NCBI GenBank assembly: GCA_022791455.1
Contig: JAAVZC010000007.1
Location: 184,059-248,058 of the forward strand
DNA length: 64,000 bases
Source of the DNA: Eggerthellaceae bacterium
GTDB taxonomy: Bacteria; Actinomycetota; Coriobacteriia; Coriobacteriales; Eggerthellaceae
Reading direction: 5' to 3'
The notes beneath the pieces are model-generated. The model saw nothing but the letters and a program-made list of their open reading frames with translations. It was not told the origin of the DNA and did no database searches. Each line of letters opens with the position of its first letter. Within the stretch, counting starts at the first letter, position 1. Positions 16,529 to 25,692 of this stretch are shown one piece after another. The position numbers were made by a program, and so were the translations under genes.

Positions 16529-19492
16529 CTATTTGGCGTCGCGCAGGGCCTGGTCGTAGGTGGGCAGCCACTTCTTCAGGCGCGGGTCGCTGGCGTCGCA
16601 GATGATGGGAGTGCCGTCATCGCCGCAGGGCACGGGGTTGCCGAAGGGCGAGTTCTCCGGCGTGGCCTTGTACACCTTCACGTTGTAGGCGCGCAGGTAG
16701 GAGGCGCCGCACACCGGGTCTTGATCCTCCTCGCTCACCAGGCAGTTGATAGTGGAAAGGCCGTAGCCCTTGTCGGCCTGCTCAAGCTCGGGGAACCACC
16801 ACTGGTGCTCACAGTTGATGACGCCGGGCTCGATGCCGTAGTACAGGTCCACCGTCTGGCGCACCTTGCCGCGCGGGCTCTCGATCCACACCCAGTCGCC
16901 CTGCTGCACTCCCAGCTTCTCGGCGTCCACCGGGTTGATCTCGCAACGGGGTGCCGGCCAAAGCTCGCGGCACCAGGGCAGCTGGCGATGCTCGCTGTGG
17001 AAGTACACCGGGATGCGGCGGCCGGTGGTCATGAGGAACGGCCATTCCTCGGTAATGGAGGGGTTCGCCAGCTCAGTCTCGGGCGCCGGCTCCCAGCTGG
17101 GAAGGTTAAAGCGCCCATCCGGCTCGTAGGTTTCCATTACGGTAGACCAAAGCTCCTGCTTGCGGGTCACCGTTCCAAACCCGCGCTTCATATTCCCAGC
17201 AGGAGTGAGTCCATCTTCCGTCAAAAACCCAGTCTCAAAACGGCGGTACGTTCCCCATCCGTCTGGATTGATCTCGCGGCAATCCCACCAGCCGTGGCTC
17301 TGGAACGCTTCGCGATACTCGGCCCAGGTCATGCCGAAGCCCGCCACCACATCGTCCATCTGACGCTCCACAGTTGGCCAGTACTCCCCTTCCGCAAAAC
17401 CGGAGAACTCGGGGGCATCGGCCCATGTAACGCCCATAGCCTGATAAACATCTGTCACTATCTGCGGATCGAAGCGGCACTCAGCTGGCGGCTCAATGGC
17501 GCGACACGTCGCGCCCATCGCACCTGTTGAGCCTTGCGATACGCGAGGAAAGTCGACTTCCAACCAATGGTATACCGGCAACAGCAAGTCTGCCGCACCC
17601 GCCGTTGGCGTCTTCCACATATCTTGAACCACAAAGAAATCAAGCGAGTTAAGGCCTTGCCAATATTTTGTCGAGTTTGCCTGGTTCATGAATCCAGAAG
17701 CCTCACAAATGCCTGCACGCACACGATAAGGTTCCCCCTTTACCATAGCGTCGCATACGGCATTCGCATCGGCCCAGTTCATCCACCATCCTAAAGTGGG
17801 AATGCGTTCAACGCCCAAGATCTTATCCGGCCAAACCTCCGGATGAGCCGGCGCGTGTTTTGCCGCAAGCAACGGCTGGGAGTCATCTGGGCGAGTGAAG
17901 CGACCTTTCGTGGGACCGCGGTTGCCCGCCGGAGTATCCCAGTTGCCGGTGATGCCCGCCAGGTTGTCGAAAATGCGGTTGTTCTGAATACCGTTGCACG
18001 CATGCTCGGGCGCCAGACCGTACTGCAAGCCGCCGTTACCGTAGCCGGTGGAGGGGTCAATGCGCGTGGCCCACGTCTTCACCGACTCCTCGATAGTGGC
18101 GGCAGGGATGCCCGTGATCTGCTCAGTCACATCGAGCGGGAACTCAGCGGCACGAGCAGCATAGTGCTCCCAAACCGGCTTGGCCATATACGTCTGGCCG
18201 TCGGCCAGGGTCACATCGAACTCTCCGTAAAGCGCCGGATCGATGTCGGGATTGAAGGGCGAGGGCTTGGCGATTACGCCCGGCACCGTAAGCTCAGGCA
18301 AGTTCGGCTGAGGATTGGGATAGGTTTCCGTCCACTGAACGTCCGGCTCACCTTCCCACAAGGTGGTTTCGGCATCGTAGTAAGTCAAATGGCCGCTGGC
18401 GTCGTTGTTGTGCAGCGGATGCGCATCATCGGTGCCAGCAAGCTCGTCCCATACCATGAAGCGCATGGGGCTGCCACCCTCCTTAAGGTCGCACTCCTTC
18501 AGTAGGCGCGTAGCCATAGGCTTACCCACATTCCATGCAATCTTCTGAACCATCGGAGCTCCGCCGGAAGGCGCCATTCCCTCGACAACCAGGAAAGGCG
18601 CATCTGTCCAACGCTTCACGTATAAATCATCATAAAGCTGATTTTCAATAATGTAATTGGTCCAGCACAGACCAAGCGCGCCGTCGGTGCCGGGCTTAAG
18701 GTAGAGGTGGATGTCGGCCTCGTGGTTGAGGTTGGTGCGGCGCGGGTCGACGGAGATGTAGGCGTCGGCGGTGTTTGCGATGTCCACCGTCGTGCGGCAC
18801 GACTCGTCGTAGTTGGATATCTCGGTTGCGGTGCCCCATTGCACGAACACACGCGGGCGATCGGTGGTGGCCATCCACGATCCCTCATACTCAGATACCA
18901 TCATGGTTGCAAAGTGGCGGGGTCCTTTGCATATCTGCCAAGCCGTCACGGCATTAGGCGAGCTAACAAGCTGCACCCATGCAGCATAGGCGTGCTGCGT
19001 CCAGATGCGCGAGGTTCCACCCATAAAGAACATACACTCACCGCCATATTGGTCGATAAGCTCCTGGAACTTAGCAGCAATAGCGGCGTACGCCTCGTCC
19101 CAAGTGATGCGCGTCCAGCCCGGATCGGCACTGCCCTTGGGGTTGGTGCGCTTCATGGGGTAATACAGCCTATCCGGGTGGTAGGCCGCCTGCATAGAAG
19201 CCTGACTCTTAGAACAGCTGTTGCCCATGGAGTGGAACGCGGTATCCATATCGCCCTCCACCTTCACCGCGCGGCCGTTCTGCACGTACACGTACACGCC
19301 GCACTCGTTCTTGCCGCAGGCGCGGCAGCAGCTGCGCACCCGCTTCACTTCGCCGGCACCGGCGGCGGCCGCAGCGGCGCCATCCCCCTCCGCCAACGCC
19401 GTTCCGGCGACAGCTCCCGACAGCCCCATGGCCGCGCCCGTTACGGCGGCCAGCTGCACGAAGCTTCGGCGAGTCATTGTCTTCAGACTCAT
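16529..19492 (-). CDS. Tat-exported molybdopterin oxidoreductase, DMSO reductase family, cassette 1
   Basis: A 987-residue catalytic subunit. The Tat signal TRRSFVQLAAVTG lies at about residues 6-18, ending near ALAEGD. A [4Fe-4S] motif CRACGKNEC...GNSCSKS follows, then the three molybdopterin-dinucleotide-binding regions. GTSR and QICKGPR near residue 200 are shared with cassette 2, while SITEEWPFLMTTGRRIPVYFHSEHRQ opens the C-terminal cofactor domain. The ATG at 19492 has an ideal AGGAGG site; an upstream ATG at 19528 does not. The natural acceptor is unknown. In Eggerthella and Gordonibacter enzymes of this shape include catechol dehydroxylases, which is a family-level possibility only. 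A LuxR gene diverges upstream. Confidence 0.93.
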   Translation of the reverse strand: MSLKTMTRRSFVQLAAVTGAAMGLSGAVAGTALAEGDGAAAAAAGAGEVKRVRSCCRACGKNECGVYVYVQNGRAVKVEGDMDTAFHSMGNSCSKSQASMQAAYHPDRLYYPMKRTNPKGSADPGWTRITWDEAYAAIAAKFQELIDQYGGECMFFMGGTSRIWTQHAYAAWVQLVSSPNAVTAWQICKGPRHFATMMVSEYEGSWMATTDRPRVFVQWGTATEISNYDESCRTTVDIANTADAYISVDPRRTNLNHEADIHLYLKPGTDGALGLCWTNYIIENQLYDDLYVKRWTDAPFLVVEGMAPSGGAPMVQKIAWNVGKPMATRLLKECDLKEGGSPMRFMVWDELAGTDDAHPLHNNDASGHLTYYDAETTLWEGEPDVQWTETYPNPQPNLPELTVPGVIAKPSPFNPDIDPALYGEFDVTLADGQTYMAKPVWEHYAARAAEFPLDVTEQITGIPAATIEESVKTWATRIDPSTGYGNGGLQYGLAPEHACNGIQNNRIFDNLAGITGNWDTPAGNRGPTKGRFTRPDDSQPLLAAKHAPAHPEVWPDKILGVERIPTLGWWMNWADANAVCDAMVKGEPYRVRAGICEASGFMNQANSTKYWQGLNSLDFFVVQDMWKTPTAGAADLLLPVYHWLEVDFPRVSQGSTGAMGATCRAIEPPAECRFDPQIVTDVYQAMGVTWADAPEFSGFAEGEYWPTVERQMDDVVAGFGMTWAEYREAFQSHGWWDCREINPDGWGTYRRFETGFLTEDGLTPAGNMKRGFGTVTRKQELWSTVMETYEPDGRFNLPSWEPAPETELANPSITEEWPFLMTTGRRIPVYFHSEHRQLPWCRELWPAPRCEINPVDAEKLGVQQGDWVWIESPRGKVRQTVDLYYGIEPGVINCEHQWWFPELEQADKGYGLSTINCLVSEEDQDPVCGASYLRAYNVKVYKATPENSPFGNPVPCGDDGTPIICDASDPRLKKWLPTYDQALRDAK

Positions 19493-19819
19493 TCGTCCTC
19501 CTCTTCTCTGTCCTTCTCCATCATGCATGCGTCATCCGCACGCAGGGGCAAATGCGATGCGCGACGCTTTGGAGGCGACACTGCACCGCATCGCTTGCCC
19601 GAGTACTTCAGGCAAGCAGCAACGGGGAAAGGTTTTGCGGTTTGACCCTGAAAGCCCGCTGCCGGATAAATCGCGTTGGGCTAAAATATCCGTCGGTCTT
19701 GCAACAGCTTTCTTCTTCCTTGAGTCCCCCGTCGCCGGGGAAGATGTTAGGAAGATCCAAGGGGAAACGCCCCTCTGGAAAGCTATGGTTTATGGAGGGA
19801 AACCTCCCATAGACAATCT
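19493..19819. promoter_or_regulatory. Divergent control region between cassette 1 and its LuxR gene, with a palindrome over the luxR start
   Basis: 327 bases without a gene. Toward the luxR side are three hairpins: GGGG-N5-CCCC near 19760-19772, TGGAGG-N4-CCTCCCA at 19793-19809, and a perfect CCCATAG-N5-CTATGGG at 19806-19824, which overlaps the first luxR ATG. These are candidate operators or leader structures. No clear promoter boxes were found. Confidence 0.5.
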
Positions 19820-21469
19820 ATGGGACAGGCATTTTGCCTGGTTAGAAGTTTAGGGGGAAGAGCAATCGACGCTTCAAGACCAAAAGAACCTGTGTATTTT
19901 TTCGGCCTTCAGATGGACCTCACGGGGCTGGCTTTCCATCTATCGTGGCTATTTCTGTTTCTCTACTCAGCCATTCCCGTTGGCGCTCAACCCGGCGAAA
20001 CGGCTGAAGGGGGCTATCTTTCGTCGCTGTATCTGTTTTCCAGTTTTGCCCTCACCGCAACACTTTTAGCGTTCATCCTATTTCGCGGCAAGTCCGAACG
20101 GTTGCTTCAGCGCCACTGGCTTACCACGTTTGGCATTGTCGCCACGACCGCCGGAACCCTTCTGTATTACGCCGCCGCACCTGTTGCTGCCAACGGTTCC
20201 CTCCTCGTCGCCCAAACAAGCGGCTTGCTCACCGGCGTCGGATCGGGCATCATCGCCATGCGATGGGCGTGGGACTTCGGCGGCGTGCCCTCGGCAACTA
20301 TCATGTCCAGCGTCCCATCCATCTTGGCCGTTACCGTGGTGTGCTGCGTCACAACGCCGCATCTCCCCCCGCTGTTAGCAGCCGCTATCGTGTCGTTGCT
20401 ACCCGTAGCATCTGGCGTTTTCGCGCTGAACGTAATTCGCACCGCCGCCAACGGAAGCAGCCCAAAAGAACCGCTTCCGACAACCGGCTCCGCCCTCAAC
20501 TCAACCTCCCCCAGCAGACCGCCCAACGCCCCTGCCGCCCGCTCCATGCTTTTCTACACAGTGCTTTGCGGAGGAATTGCGCTTCTGGGCACCACCTTGG
20601 GTATCACCGGCCAATCAAGCACCTCATTCTTCTCGTTGAGTTCGGTCACCGTGCTGCTCATCAGCGCTGCAGGTGCCATCCTCATAGGCAGCGCCCTTGT
20701 GGTTCGCCGCACTCCGGGCGCGTCGTTTTCCGCCAACCTGTTCGTGCCGTTCATTGTTATCGTGTGCTTTCTGGTGATATTGGCAAGCACTCAGCCCGAA
20801 CAGGCCATTCGCAACGCAGAGTCCGTTGGAAGCGTCTGCCTGGAAACGCTCTTCTTCGCCGTGCTTATTATTGCTGCACGCCGCTTCGCCATGCCCGCTA
20901 TCACAGTTTTCGCCGCCGGACGCGTCACCTATGCGCTCTCAAGCATTGCTGGTTCTCAGCTTACCGGCCTGTTTGTCGCCGGAGCCTCGTCCGATTCGCT
21001 CATCCAGCTTTCCAGCTTCGCGCTGTTTTTGGGAATCGAGATTATCATGGTAGCGGCTGTCGTCGTGGTGGTTTTACCGCGACGAACAAATCGGAAGCTC
21101 GCCCACCAAGAAGGCACCGGCCCTATCGACTATTCCACCCTCCCGAAAGAACCCTTGGGCGCCTCTCTCGCTGACAACCCATCCGAAAACATCCCTCCCG
21201 CAAACGCCGCGTTCGCAAACGACCCTCCCAACCGCGTCCCCTTCCAGGAACGTGTGACCATCTTCTCGCGCGAGTATGGCCTTACCGCACGCGAAGCGGA
21301 AGTGGCGAAACAGCTGCTCATGGGCCACAGCTACGCGCGCATCATGCAGGAGTTGTGCATCGCAGAGGGCACGGTAAATTATCACGCTCGCAACATCTAC
21401 TCCAAGGCCGGCGTCCACGGCCGCCAAGAGCTGGTGGAACTGTTCGAGACAAACGACAGCCGAAGCTAG
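19820..21469 (+). CDS. LuxR-type regulator with multi-helix membrane domain, cassette 1
   Basis: 549 residues. The N-terminal ~410 residues contain about 12 hydrophobic segments in MFS-like spacing. An Asn/Pro-rich linker follows, then a LuxR/GerE helix-turn-helix at the C-terminus (YGLTAREAEVAKQLLMGHSY ... EGTVNYHARNIYSKAGVHGRQELVELF). This is a one-component membrane sensor-regulator architecture common in Eggerthellaceae. It is transcribed away from cassette 1, which it probably controls. The start is uncertain: the ATG at 19820 sits in a palindrome, and GTG 19892 or ATG 19913 would remove 24 or 31 residues. It ends overlapping the convergent peptidase gene by four bases. Confidence 0.88.
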   Translation: MGQAFCLVRSLGGRAIDASRPKEPVYFFGLQMDLTGLAFHLSWLFLFLYSAIPVGAQPGETAEGGYLSSLYLFSSFALTATLLAFILFRGKSERLLQRHWLTTFGIVATTAGTLLYYAAAPVAANGSLLVAQTSGLLTGVGSGIIAMRWAWDFGGVPSATIMSSVPSILAVTVVCCVTTPHLPPLLAAAIVSLLPVASGVFALNVIRTAANGSSPKEPLPTTGSALNSTSPSRPPNAPAARSMLFYTVLCGGIALLGTTLGITGQSSTSFFSLSSVTVLLISAAGAILIGSALVVRRTPGASFSANLFVPFIVIVCFLVILASTQPEQAIRNAESVGSVCLETLFFAVLIIAARRFAMPAITVFAAGRVTYALSSIAGSQLTGLFVAGASSDSLIQLSSFALFLGIEIIMVAAVVVVVLPRRTNRKLAHQEGTGPIDYSTLPKEPLGASLADNPSENIPPANAAFANDPPNRVPFQERVTIFSREYGLTAREAEVAKQLLMGHSYARIMQELCIAEGTVNYHARNIYSKAGVHGRQELVELFETNDSRS

Positions 21470-22287
21470 AACCAACCGCCCTTGGAAAGCTCCCACAGGT
21501 TGCGGCATTGGGAAAGCACGCGTTCGGGATCCCAGGCTTGTTGAGAACGCTCGGGGGAGTTGGGGTCTCGGATAATCCAGTTGCCGTCATCGGCCCGACC
21601 CGCCACCACCACGAAGTGACCGGTGCTGGTAAAATCGCCCGGCCCCAGCGTGAGGATGACCGGGTGCCCCGCTTCCAGCGCAGCGTTCACGGAGGCCACG
21701 CTCGCAGGTAGCTCTTGGGAATTCAGCCCCAGCTTCTTCGCGCCATCGGTCATAAGGGTCCATGTGGTAAGTCCGCTGTCCACAAAACCGTTGTCTTCGC
21801 TGAACCGGGCCATCTTCGGCGGATCATAATCCTGCTTGCCGGTGAGCGCCACGTAGGCCATGGTCAGGCAGGTTGGACCGCAACCGGCCTCCTCCACCGT
21901 GGAGCCGGCGTACGCAGCGCTCTTCCACTGGGGGTCAATCTGATAAAGATAGGGAACGCTCCCCTTCTGCCACTGATCGGCCGGGGTGCTCTGGGCGGAG
22001 CTGGCTGAAGGTTGCCACGCCGACTGGTTCGACCCCGCAGCTCCTGGCCCGACAGCACCAGCACCCGCTGCGCCCTCTACGGGCATGAAGTGGGAAGCAG
22101 CACCCAGCACCGCCAACATTGCCAGCGGCACCGCAACGCAACAAGCCAACATGGTTATCCACGAGACGGGACGATGGCCGCTCCGACGAGGCGCGCGCGA
22201 CACGCCGTGGCGCGCCCTCTGCCGAACGTCTTGCCGCTGGCAGTAGCTATCCCGCTGGTAATAGGTGATGTCGCGCTGATGTCCCAT
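21466..22287 (-). CDS. Membrane-anchored C39-family cysteine peptidase
   Basis: 273 residues. A basic cytoplasmic segment of ~42 residues precedes one membrane helix (about 43-66, ITMLACCVAVPLAMLAVLG). A Gly/Ala/Ser/Gln-rich spacer leads to a peptidase_C39_2 domain (about 110-270). The catalytic Cys is in EEAGCGPTCL, the His in STGHFVVVAG and the Asp in IIRDPNSPE, in the correct order. It is probably an outside-facing anchored peptidase; the substrate is unknown. No bacteriocin or ABC transporter gene is adjacent, so the toxin-processing role of other C39 enzymes is not supported. Confidence 0.88.
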   Translation of the reverse strand: MGHQRDITYYQRDSYCQRQDVRQRARHGVSRAPRRSGHRPVSWITMLACCVAVPLAMLAVLGAASHFMPVEGAAGAGAVGPGAAGSNQSAWQPSASSAQSTPADQWQKGSVPYLYQIDPQWKSAAYAGSTVEEAGCGPTCLTMAYVALTGKQDYDPPKMARFSEDNGFVDSGLTTWTLMTDGAKKLGLNSQELPASVASVNAALEAGHPVILTLGPGDFTSTGHFVVVAGRADDGNWIIRDPNSPERSQQAWDPERVLSQCRNLWELSKGGWF

Positions 22288-22418
22288 CCTGAACCCCTTT
22301 CGTCCGTTTCAGGTTATCGGACAGGGGGCTTAAGGGTCTCATGGGGTTTCCTTAACTCTGTTTAAGAAGCCTTAATTCTTCATTGCACCACCGTAAGGAA
22401 TCGACGGCAGGAAGCAAA

Positions 22419-22450
22419 GCGCGCCGCCGAGCTTTTGCCCGGCGGCGCGC
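22419..22450. terminator. Bidirectional terminator downstream of the DtxR-like gene
   Basis: Perfect 10-bp stem GCGCGCCGCC / GGCGGCGCGC, 12-base loop, with TTTTT directly after it on the plus strand and CTTTGC on the minus strand. It lies 23 bases past the stop at 22473. Confidence 0.75.
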
Positions 22451-22472
22451 TTTTTCGATGGCCTTTTGCGAA

Positions 22473-22853
22473 TTACAGGTCGAGGCTTTTGATGTAGGCT
22501 TCCCATTTCTTCATGGACTCATCGCTGATGGCGTGCTCCATGAGGCAGGCCTCCTTGTTCGCCTGCTCTTCGGGAATGCCGAGCGCCTTCGACAAAAACA
22601 GGAACAGCATCTGATGGCGGTCCAGCACCGCGCGACCGTACTCGTAGCCCTCTTGGGTGAGGGTGATGTCGCCATAATAGGGCTGTTCAGCCAGGCCTTT
22701 TTCCTTCAAGACAGACATGGCCTTGTTCACCGATGCTTTCGAGACCCCCAATTTCGCTGCAACATCTACCGAACGAATAGCCGCATCGGCGGTACCGCCC
22801 AACTCGACCATTGCTTCAAGATAATCCTCGTGCGACGGAGACATCTTCTCCAT
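22473..22853 (-). CDS. DtxR/MntR-family metal-dependent repressor (short form)
   Basis: 126 residues. A winged helix-turn-helix (about 6-65, SPSHEDYLEAMVELGG ... VSKASVNKAMSVLKEKGL) is followed by the dimerisation/metal domain (RAVLDRHQMLFLFLSKALGI ... CLMEHAISDESMKKWEAY), with H, E and C residues in the positions used as metal ligands in this family. The SH3-like third domain of DtxR/IdeR is missing. It is encoded just after the feo genes on the same strand, so an Fe(II)-responsive repressor of feo is the simplest role; Mn(II) sensing is possible. Confidence 0.88.
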   Translation of the reverse strand: MEKMSPSHEDYLEAMVELGGTADAAIRSVDVAAKLGVSKASVNKAMSVLKEKGLAEQPYYGDITLTQEGYEYGRAVLDRHQMLFLFLSKALGIPEEQANKEACLMEHAISDESMKKWEAYIKSLDL

Positions 22854-22910
22854 GAAACCCTCCTAATCGTCTATTGGCTCCATGGTATCACACCCCAGCG
22901 CCGGGAAGAC

Positions 22911-23129
22911 CTATTTCTGCTCAGGCGACTCAGGTATTGAAATGTTGCAGGTGGAACAGCCGTGGCAGGCGCTGCAGGTGGAGCAGCCGCTCTCGCCCTT
23001 CTTCGACTTCTTGTCACCGTGGCAGTCGCACAGGCCGCGGAAGAACAGGCGGCGTACCGCCCACACGGCCCACGCCGCTATCAGGATAAGCAAAACCACC
23101 GTCGACGGCGTCATCGTAAGTTCTTGCAT
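22911..23129 (-). CDS. FeoB-associated Cys-rich membrane protein
   Basis: 72 residues with one N-terminal membrane helix (about 7-26, PSTVVLLILIAAWAVWAVRR). The short tail has eight cysteines in CDC, CSTC, CHGC and CNI arrangements, the layout of FeoB-associated proteins. These are thought to help FeoB or to bind iron at the membrane. The ATG at 23129 follows AGGAGCG; the longer open frame has no ribosome site. It is 145 bases after feoB, with a hairpin region between, and upstream of the DtxR-like gene. Confidence 0.85.
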   Translation of the reverse strand: MQELTMTPSTVVLLILIAAWAVWAVRRLFFRGLCDCHGDKKSKKGESGCSTCSACHGCSTCNISIPESPEQK

Positions 23130-23176
23130 CGCATACGCTCCTAAATGATCTCCTCGCCTAAAGCGGCGAGGCCAGT

Positions 23177-23256
23177 GTCTTTTCCCGCAGAGCCGCTCGC
23201 CCAAGTGGCGCTGCGGGAAAAGACGCGCGGGGCGCAGAGGAGAGAATGCGCCCCGC
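23177..23256 (-). terminator. Two hairpins downstream of feoB
   Basis: The first on the minus strand is a 10-bp stem GCGGGGCGCA / TGCGCCCCGC (23227-23256) followed by CGTCTTTTC, a plausible feoB terminator. The second is a perfect 14-bp inverted repeat (arms 23177-23190 and 23211-23224, GTCTTTTCCCGCAG) that includes the T-tract of the first. Confidence 0.65.
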
Positions 23257-23274
23257 CGTTTTCGGGATAACTAA

Positions 23275-25620
23275 CTATGCAGCGTTCTCGGCCGTTTTCG
23301 CCATCTTCACGCCCTTGTCTTTAGGGGCGGGACGGAACAGCAGGAACAGCATGCCGGCCAGCACAACCAGAGCCAGGATGGTGAAGGGACCGAAGGCCAC
23401 TTCGCCGGTGATGAGGCCGCCCAGCTGGTAGATGAGCAGGCCCACGCACCAACCGAACACGGTCATGTAGCCGATGGCAGCCCAGGTCCACTTGGCGCTC
23501 ATCATCTGGCGACGGATGGTGCCGATGGCGGCGAAGCAAGGCGCGCACAGCAGGTTGAAGGCGCAGAAGGCCATGACCGCCACGGAAGACCCGCCGAGCA
23601 TCGCGGCAAAGGAGGACCACAGGGTGGGGTCGGTCTCGCCCACTTCGCCGAGCGAAGTGATGATGCCCACGGTGGCGATAACGTTCTCCTTGGCCACCAG
23701 GCCGGTGATGGAGGTAACGGTAGCTTCCCAGCTGCCGAAGCCCAGCGGCGCGAAGATCCACGCCAGCAGGTTGCCCAGGCCAGCGATCAAGCTGTACTGG
23801 ATGTAGTCGTCCACCTCGGGGTCGAGCAGGCCGAACTGACCGTCGTACATACCGAAGTTCATGAGGAACCAGATGACCATCGAGGACAGGAAGATGATAG
23901 TACCGGCTTTGACCACGTAGCTCTTCACGCGCTCCCACATGGACAGCAGCACGTTTTTCACGGTGGGCAGGTGGTACTGGGGAAGCTCCATGATGAACGG
24001 AGCCGGCTCGCCCGCAAAGGCCTTGAACTTGCGCAGCATGATGCAGGAGATGATGATGGCGGCAAGGCCCAGGAAGTAGAAGACGGGGCCGACCCACCAG
24101 GTGTCCTCGTAGTCGCCGCCGGCCAGAGCGCCGAACACGAGCGCAATGATGGGCAGCTTGGCGCCACAGGGAATCATGGTGGTGGTCATGATGGTCATGC
24201 GACGGTCTTTTTCGTTCTCGATGGTCTTGGTGGCCATGACCGCGGGCACACCGCAGCCAGAGGCGATGAGCATCGGGATGAAGGACTTACCGGACAGGCC
24301 GAAGCGGCGGAAGATACGGTCCATGATGAAGGCAACGCGGGCCATGTAGCCGCAACCCTCCAAAATGCCCAGCAAGATGAACAAGATGATCAGCTGCGGG
24401 ATGAAGCCGATAACCGCGCCAACGCCGGCTACGATGCCGTCAACGCAGAGGCTGATCACCCACGGAGCCGCATCGACGGACTCGAGAGCATCGGTTACCA
24501 CCGGGGTGAGGCCGGGGATCCACAGGCCGAAGTCGGCCGGATCGGGCTCTTCCTCTTCAGCAGCGGCAATGGCCTCTTCGGAGGCGCCGGACTCTTCCAG
24601 GGCGGCAATGCCGTCTTCCCAGGTGCCCACCGCTTCTTCGTACTGCTCGGTGCCGGTGTAGAGCCAGCCGTCGCCGGAAATGCCGTCGTTGGCCCAGTCG
24701 GTCACCACGCTGCCGCCGATGCCGACGGCCAGGTAGTACACGAGGAACATGATGACGATGAAGATGGGCAGGCCCAGGATGCGGTTGGTGACAATGCGGT
24801 CGATCTTCTGGGTAGTGGTCATGCCCTTGGTGCTCTTCTTGATGCACTCGTCGGCCACATCGGTGATGGCGCCGTAGCGCTCGTCCGTAATGATAGACTC
24901 GGCGTCGTCGTCTTCCTGGTTCTCCACCTTCTCGCGAATGGCGGCAATCTTGGAAAGGTCACCGGCGGAAAGGCCCAGAGAGTCGATGGTCATCTGCTCG
25001 CCCTCAAACAGCTTGATGGCGTACCAGCGGGCCTGGCTCGGCTTCACGCGGGAGCCCAGGATGTCGATGATCTTCGCGAGCGCCTCTTCCACGTCGTTGG
25101 TGAAGCGCAGCTCGCCGGCGGGCAGCTGATTCTTCTGCGCGGCGGCAATGGCGGTGTTCATCAGCTCTTCCAGGCCCTTGCCCCGCAGCGCCGTGGTTTC
25201 CACGATGGGGCAACCCAGCTTCTTGGAGAGCTTGGCCACGTCGATCTTGTCGCCGTTCTTCTCCACCAGGTCCATCATGTTCAGGGCGATGACCACCGGC
25301 AGGCCCAGGTTGAGGATTTGCGTGGTCAGGTACAGGTTGCGCTCCAAGTTGGTGGCATCCACCAGGTTCACCACCACGTCGGGCTGGCCGGACAGCAGGT
25401 AATCGCGCGTGACGATTTCCTCCGGCGAATACGGCGAAAGCGAGTACACACCCGGCAGGTCGGTGACCGTGATGGTCTTGTCGGCCTTGTACTTGCCCTC
25501 TTTCTTCTCAACGGTTACGCCGGGCCAGTTTCCCACGTACTGGCTCGCACCGGTGAGATCGTTGAACATCGTTGTCTTGCCGCAATTTGGATTGCCGGCA
25601 AGGGCAATGTTGAGTCCCAT
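23275..25620 (-). CDS. feoB: Ferrous iron transport protein B
   Basis: A 781-residue Fe(II) permease with an N-terminal GTPase. G1 is GNPNCGKTT (9-17), the G2 threonine is in GVTVEKKEG, G3 is DLPGVYSL and G4 is NMMDL. A helical GDI-like domain follows to about 270. The membrane part has the two Gate motifs (CGVPAVMATKTIENEKDRR-type and PCFAAIGTIRRQM), typical of FeoB. A large acidic loop rich in Glu/Ala (about 325-370) between the first membrane helices is longer than in E. coli. The ATG follows AAGGAGAAGG. Two feoA genes precede it, and a candidate metal-repressor box lies at 25635-25655. Confidence 0.96.
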   Translation of the reverse strand: MGLNIALAGNPNCGKTTMFNDLTGASQYVGNWPGVTVEKKEGKYKADKTITVTDLPGVYSLSPYSPEEIVTRDYLLSGQPDVVVNLVDATNLERNLYLTTQILNLGLPVVIALNMMDLVEKNGDKIDVAKLSKKLGCPIVETTALRGKGLEELMNTAIAAAQKNQLPAGELRFTNDVEEALAKIIDILGSRVKPSQARWYAIKLFEGEQMTIDSLGLSAGDLSKIAAIREKVENQEDDDAESIITDERYGAITDVADECIKKSTKGMTTTQKIDRIVTNRILGLPIFIVIMFLVYYLAVGIGGSVVTDWANDGISGDGWLYTGTEQYEEAVGTWEDGIAALEESGASEEAIAAAEEEEPDPADFGLWIPGLTPVVTDALESVDAAPWVISLCVDGIVAGVGAVIGFIPQLIILFILLGILEGCGYMARVAFIMDRIFRRFGLSGKSFIPMLIASGCGVPAVMATKTIENEKDRRMTIMTTTMIPCGAKLPIIALVFGALAGGDYEDTWWVGPVFYFLGLAAIIISCIMLRKFKAFAGEPAPFIMELPQYHLPTVKNVLLSMWERVKSYVVKAGTIIFLSSMVIWFLMNFGMYDGQFGLLDPEVDDYIQYSLIAGLGNLLAWIFAPLGFGSWEATVTSITGLVAKENVIATVGIITSLGEVGETDPTLWSSFAAMLGGSSVAVMAFCAFNLLCAPCFAAIGTIRRQMMSAKWTWAAIGYMTVFGWCVGLLIYQLGGLITGEVAFGPFTILALVVLAGMLFLLFRPAPKDKGVKMAKTAENAA

Positions 25621-25634
25621 GATCTTCCTTCTCC

Positions 25635-25655
25635 TTAAAGTAAACTTTAGCTAAC
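25635..25655 (-). promoter_or_regulatory. Candidate DtxR-type box before feoB
   Basis: Minus-strand GTTAGCTAAAGTTTACTTTAA, 15 bases upstream of feoB. It shares GTTAGCT-N-GTTTA with the site at 26273-26288 and partly resembles the TTAGSTTAGSCTAACCTAA class. The position close to the ribosome site is consistent with repression. Confidence 0.4.
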
Positions 25656-25692
25656 TGGTCTGCTTAAAAAATGGCGCTTGGGCGCCACGAGG

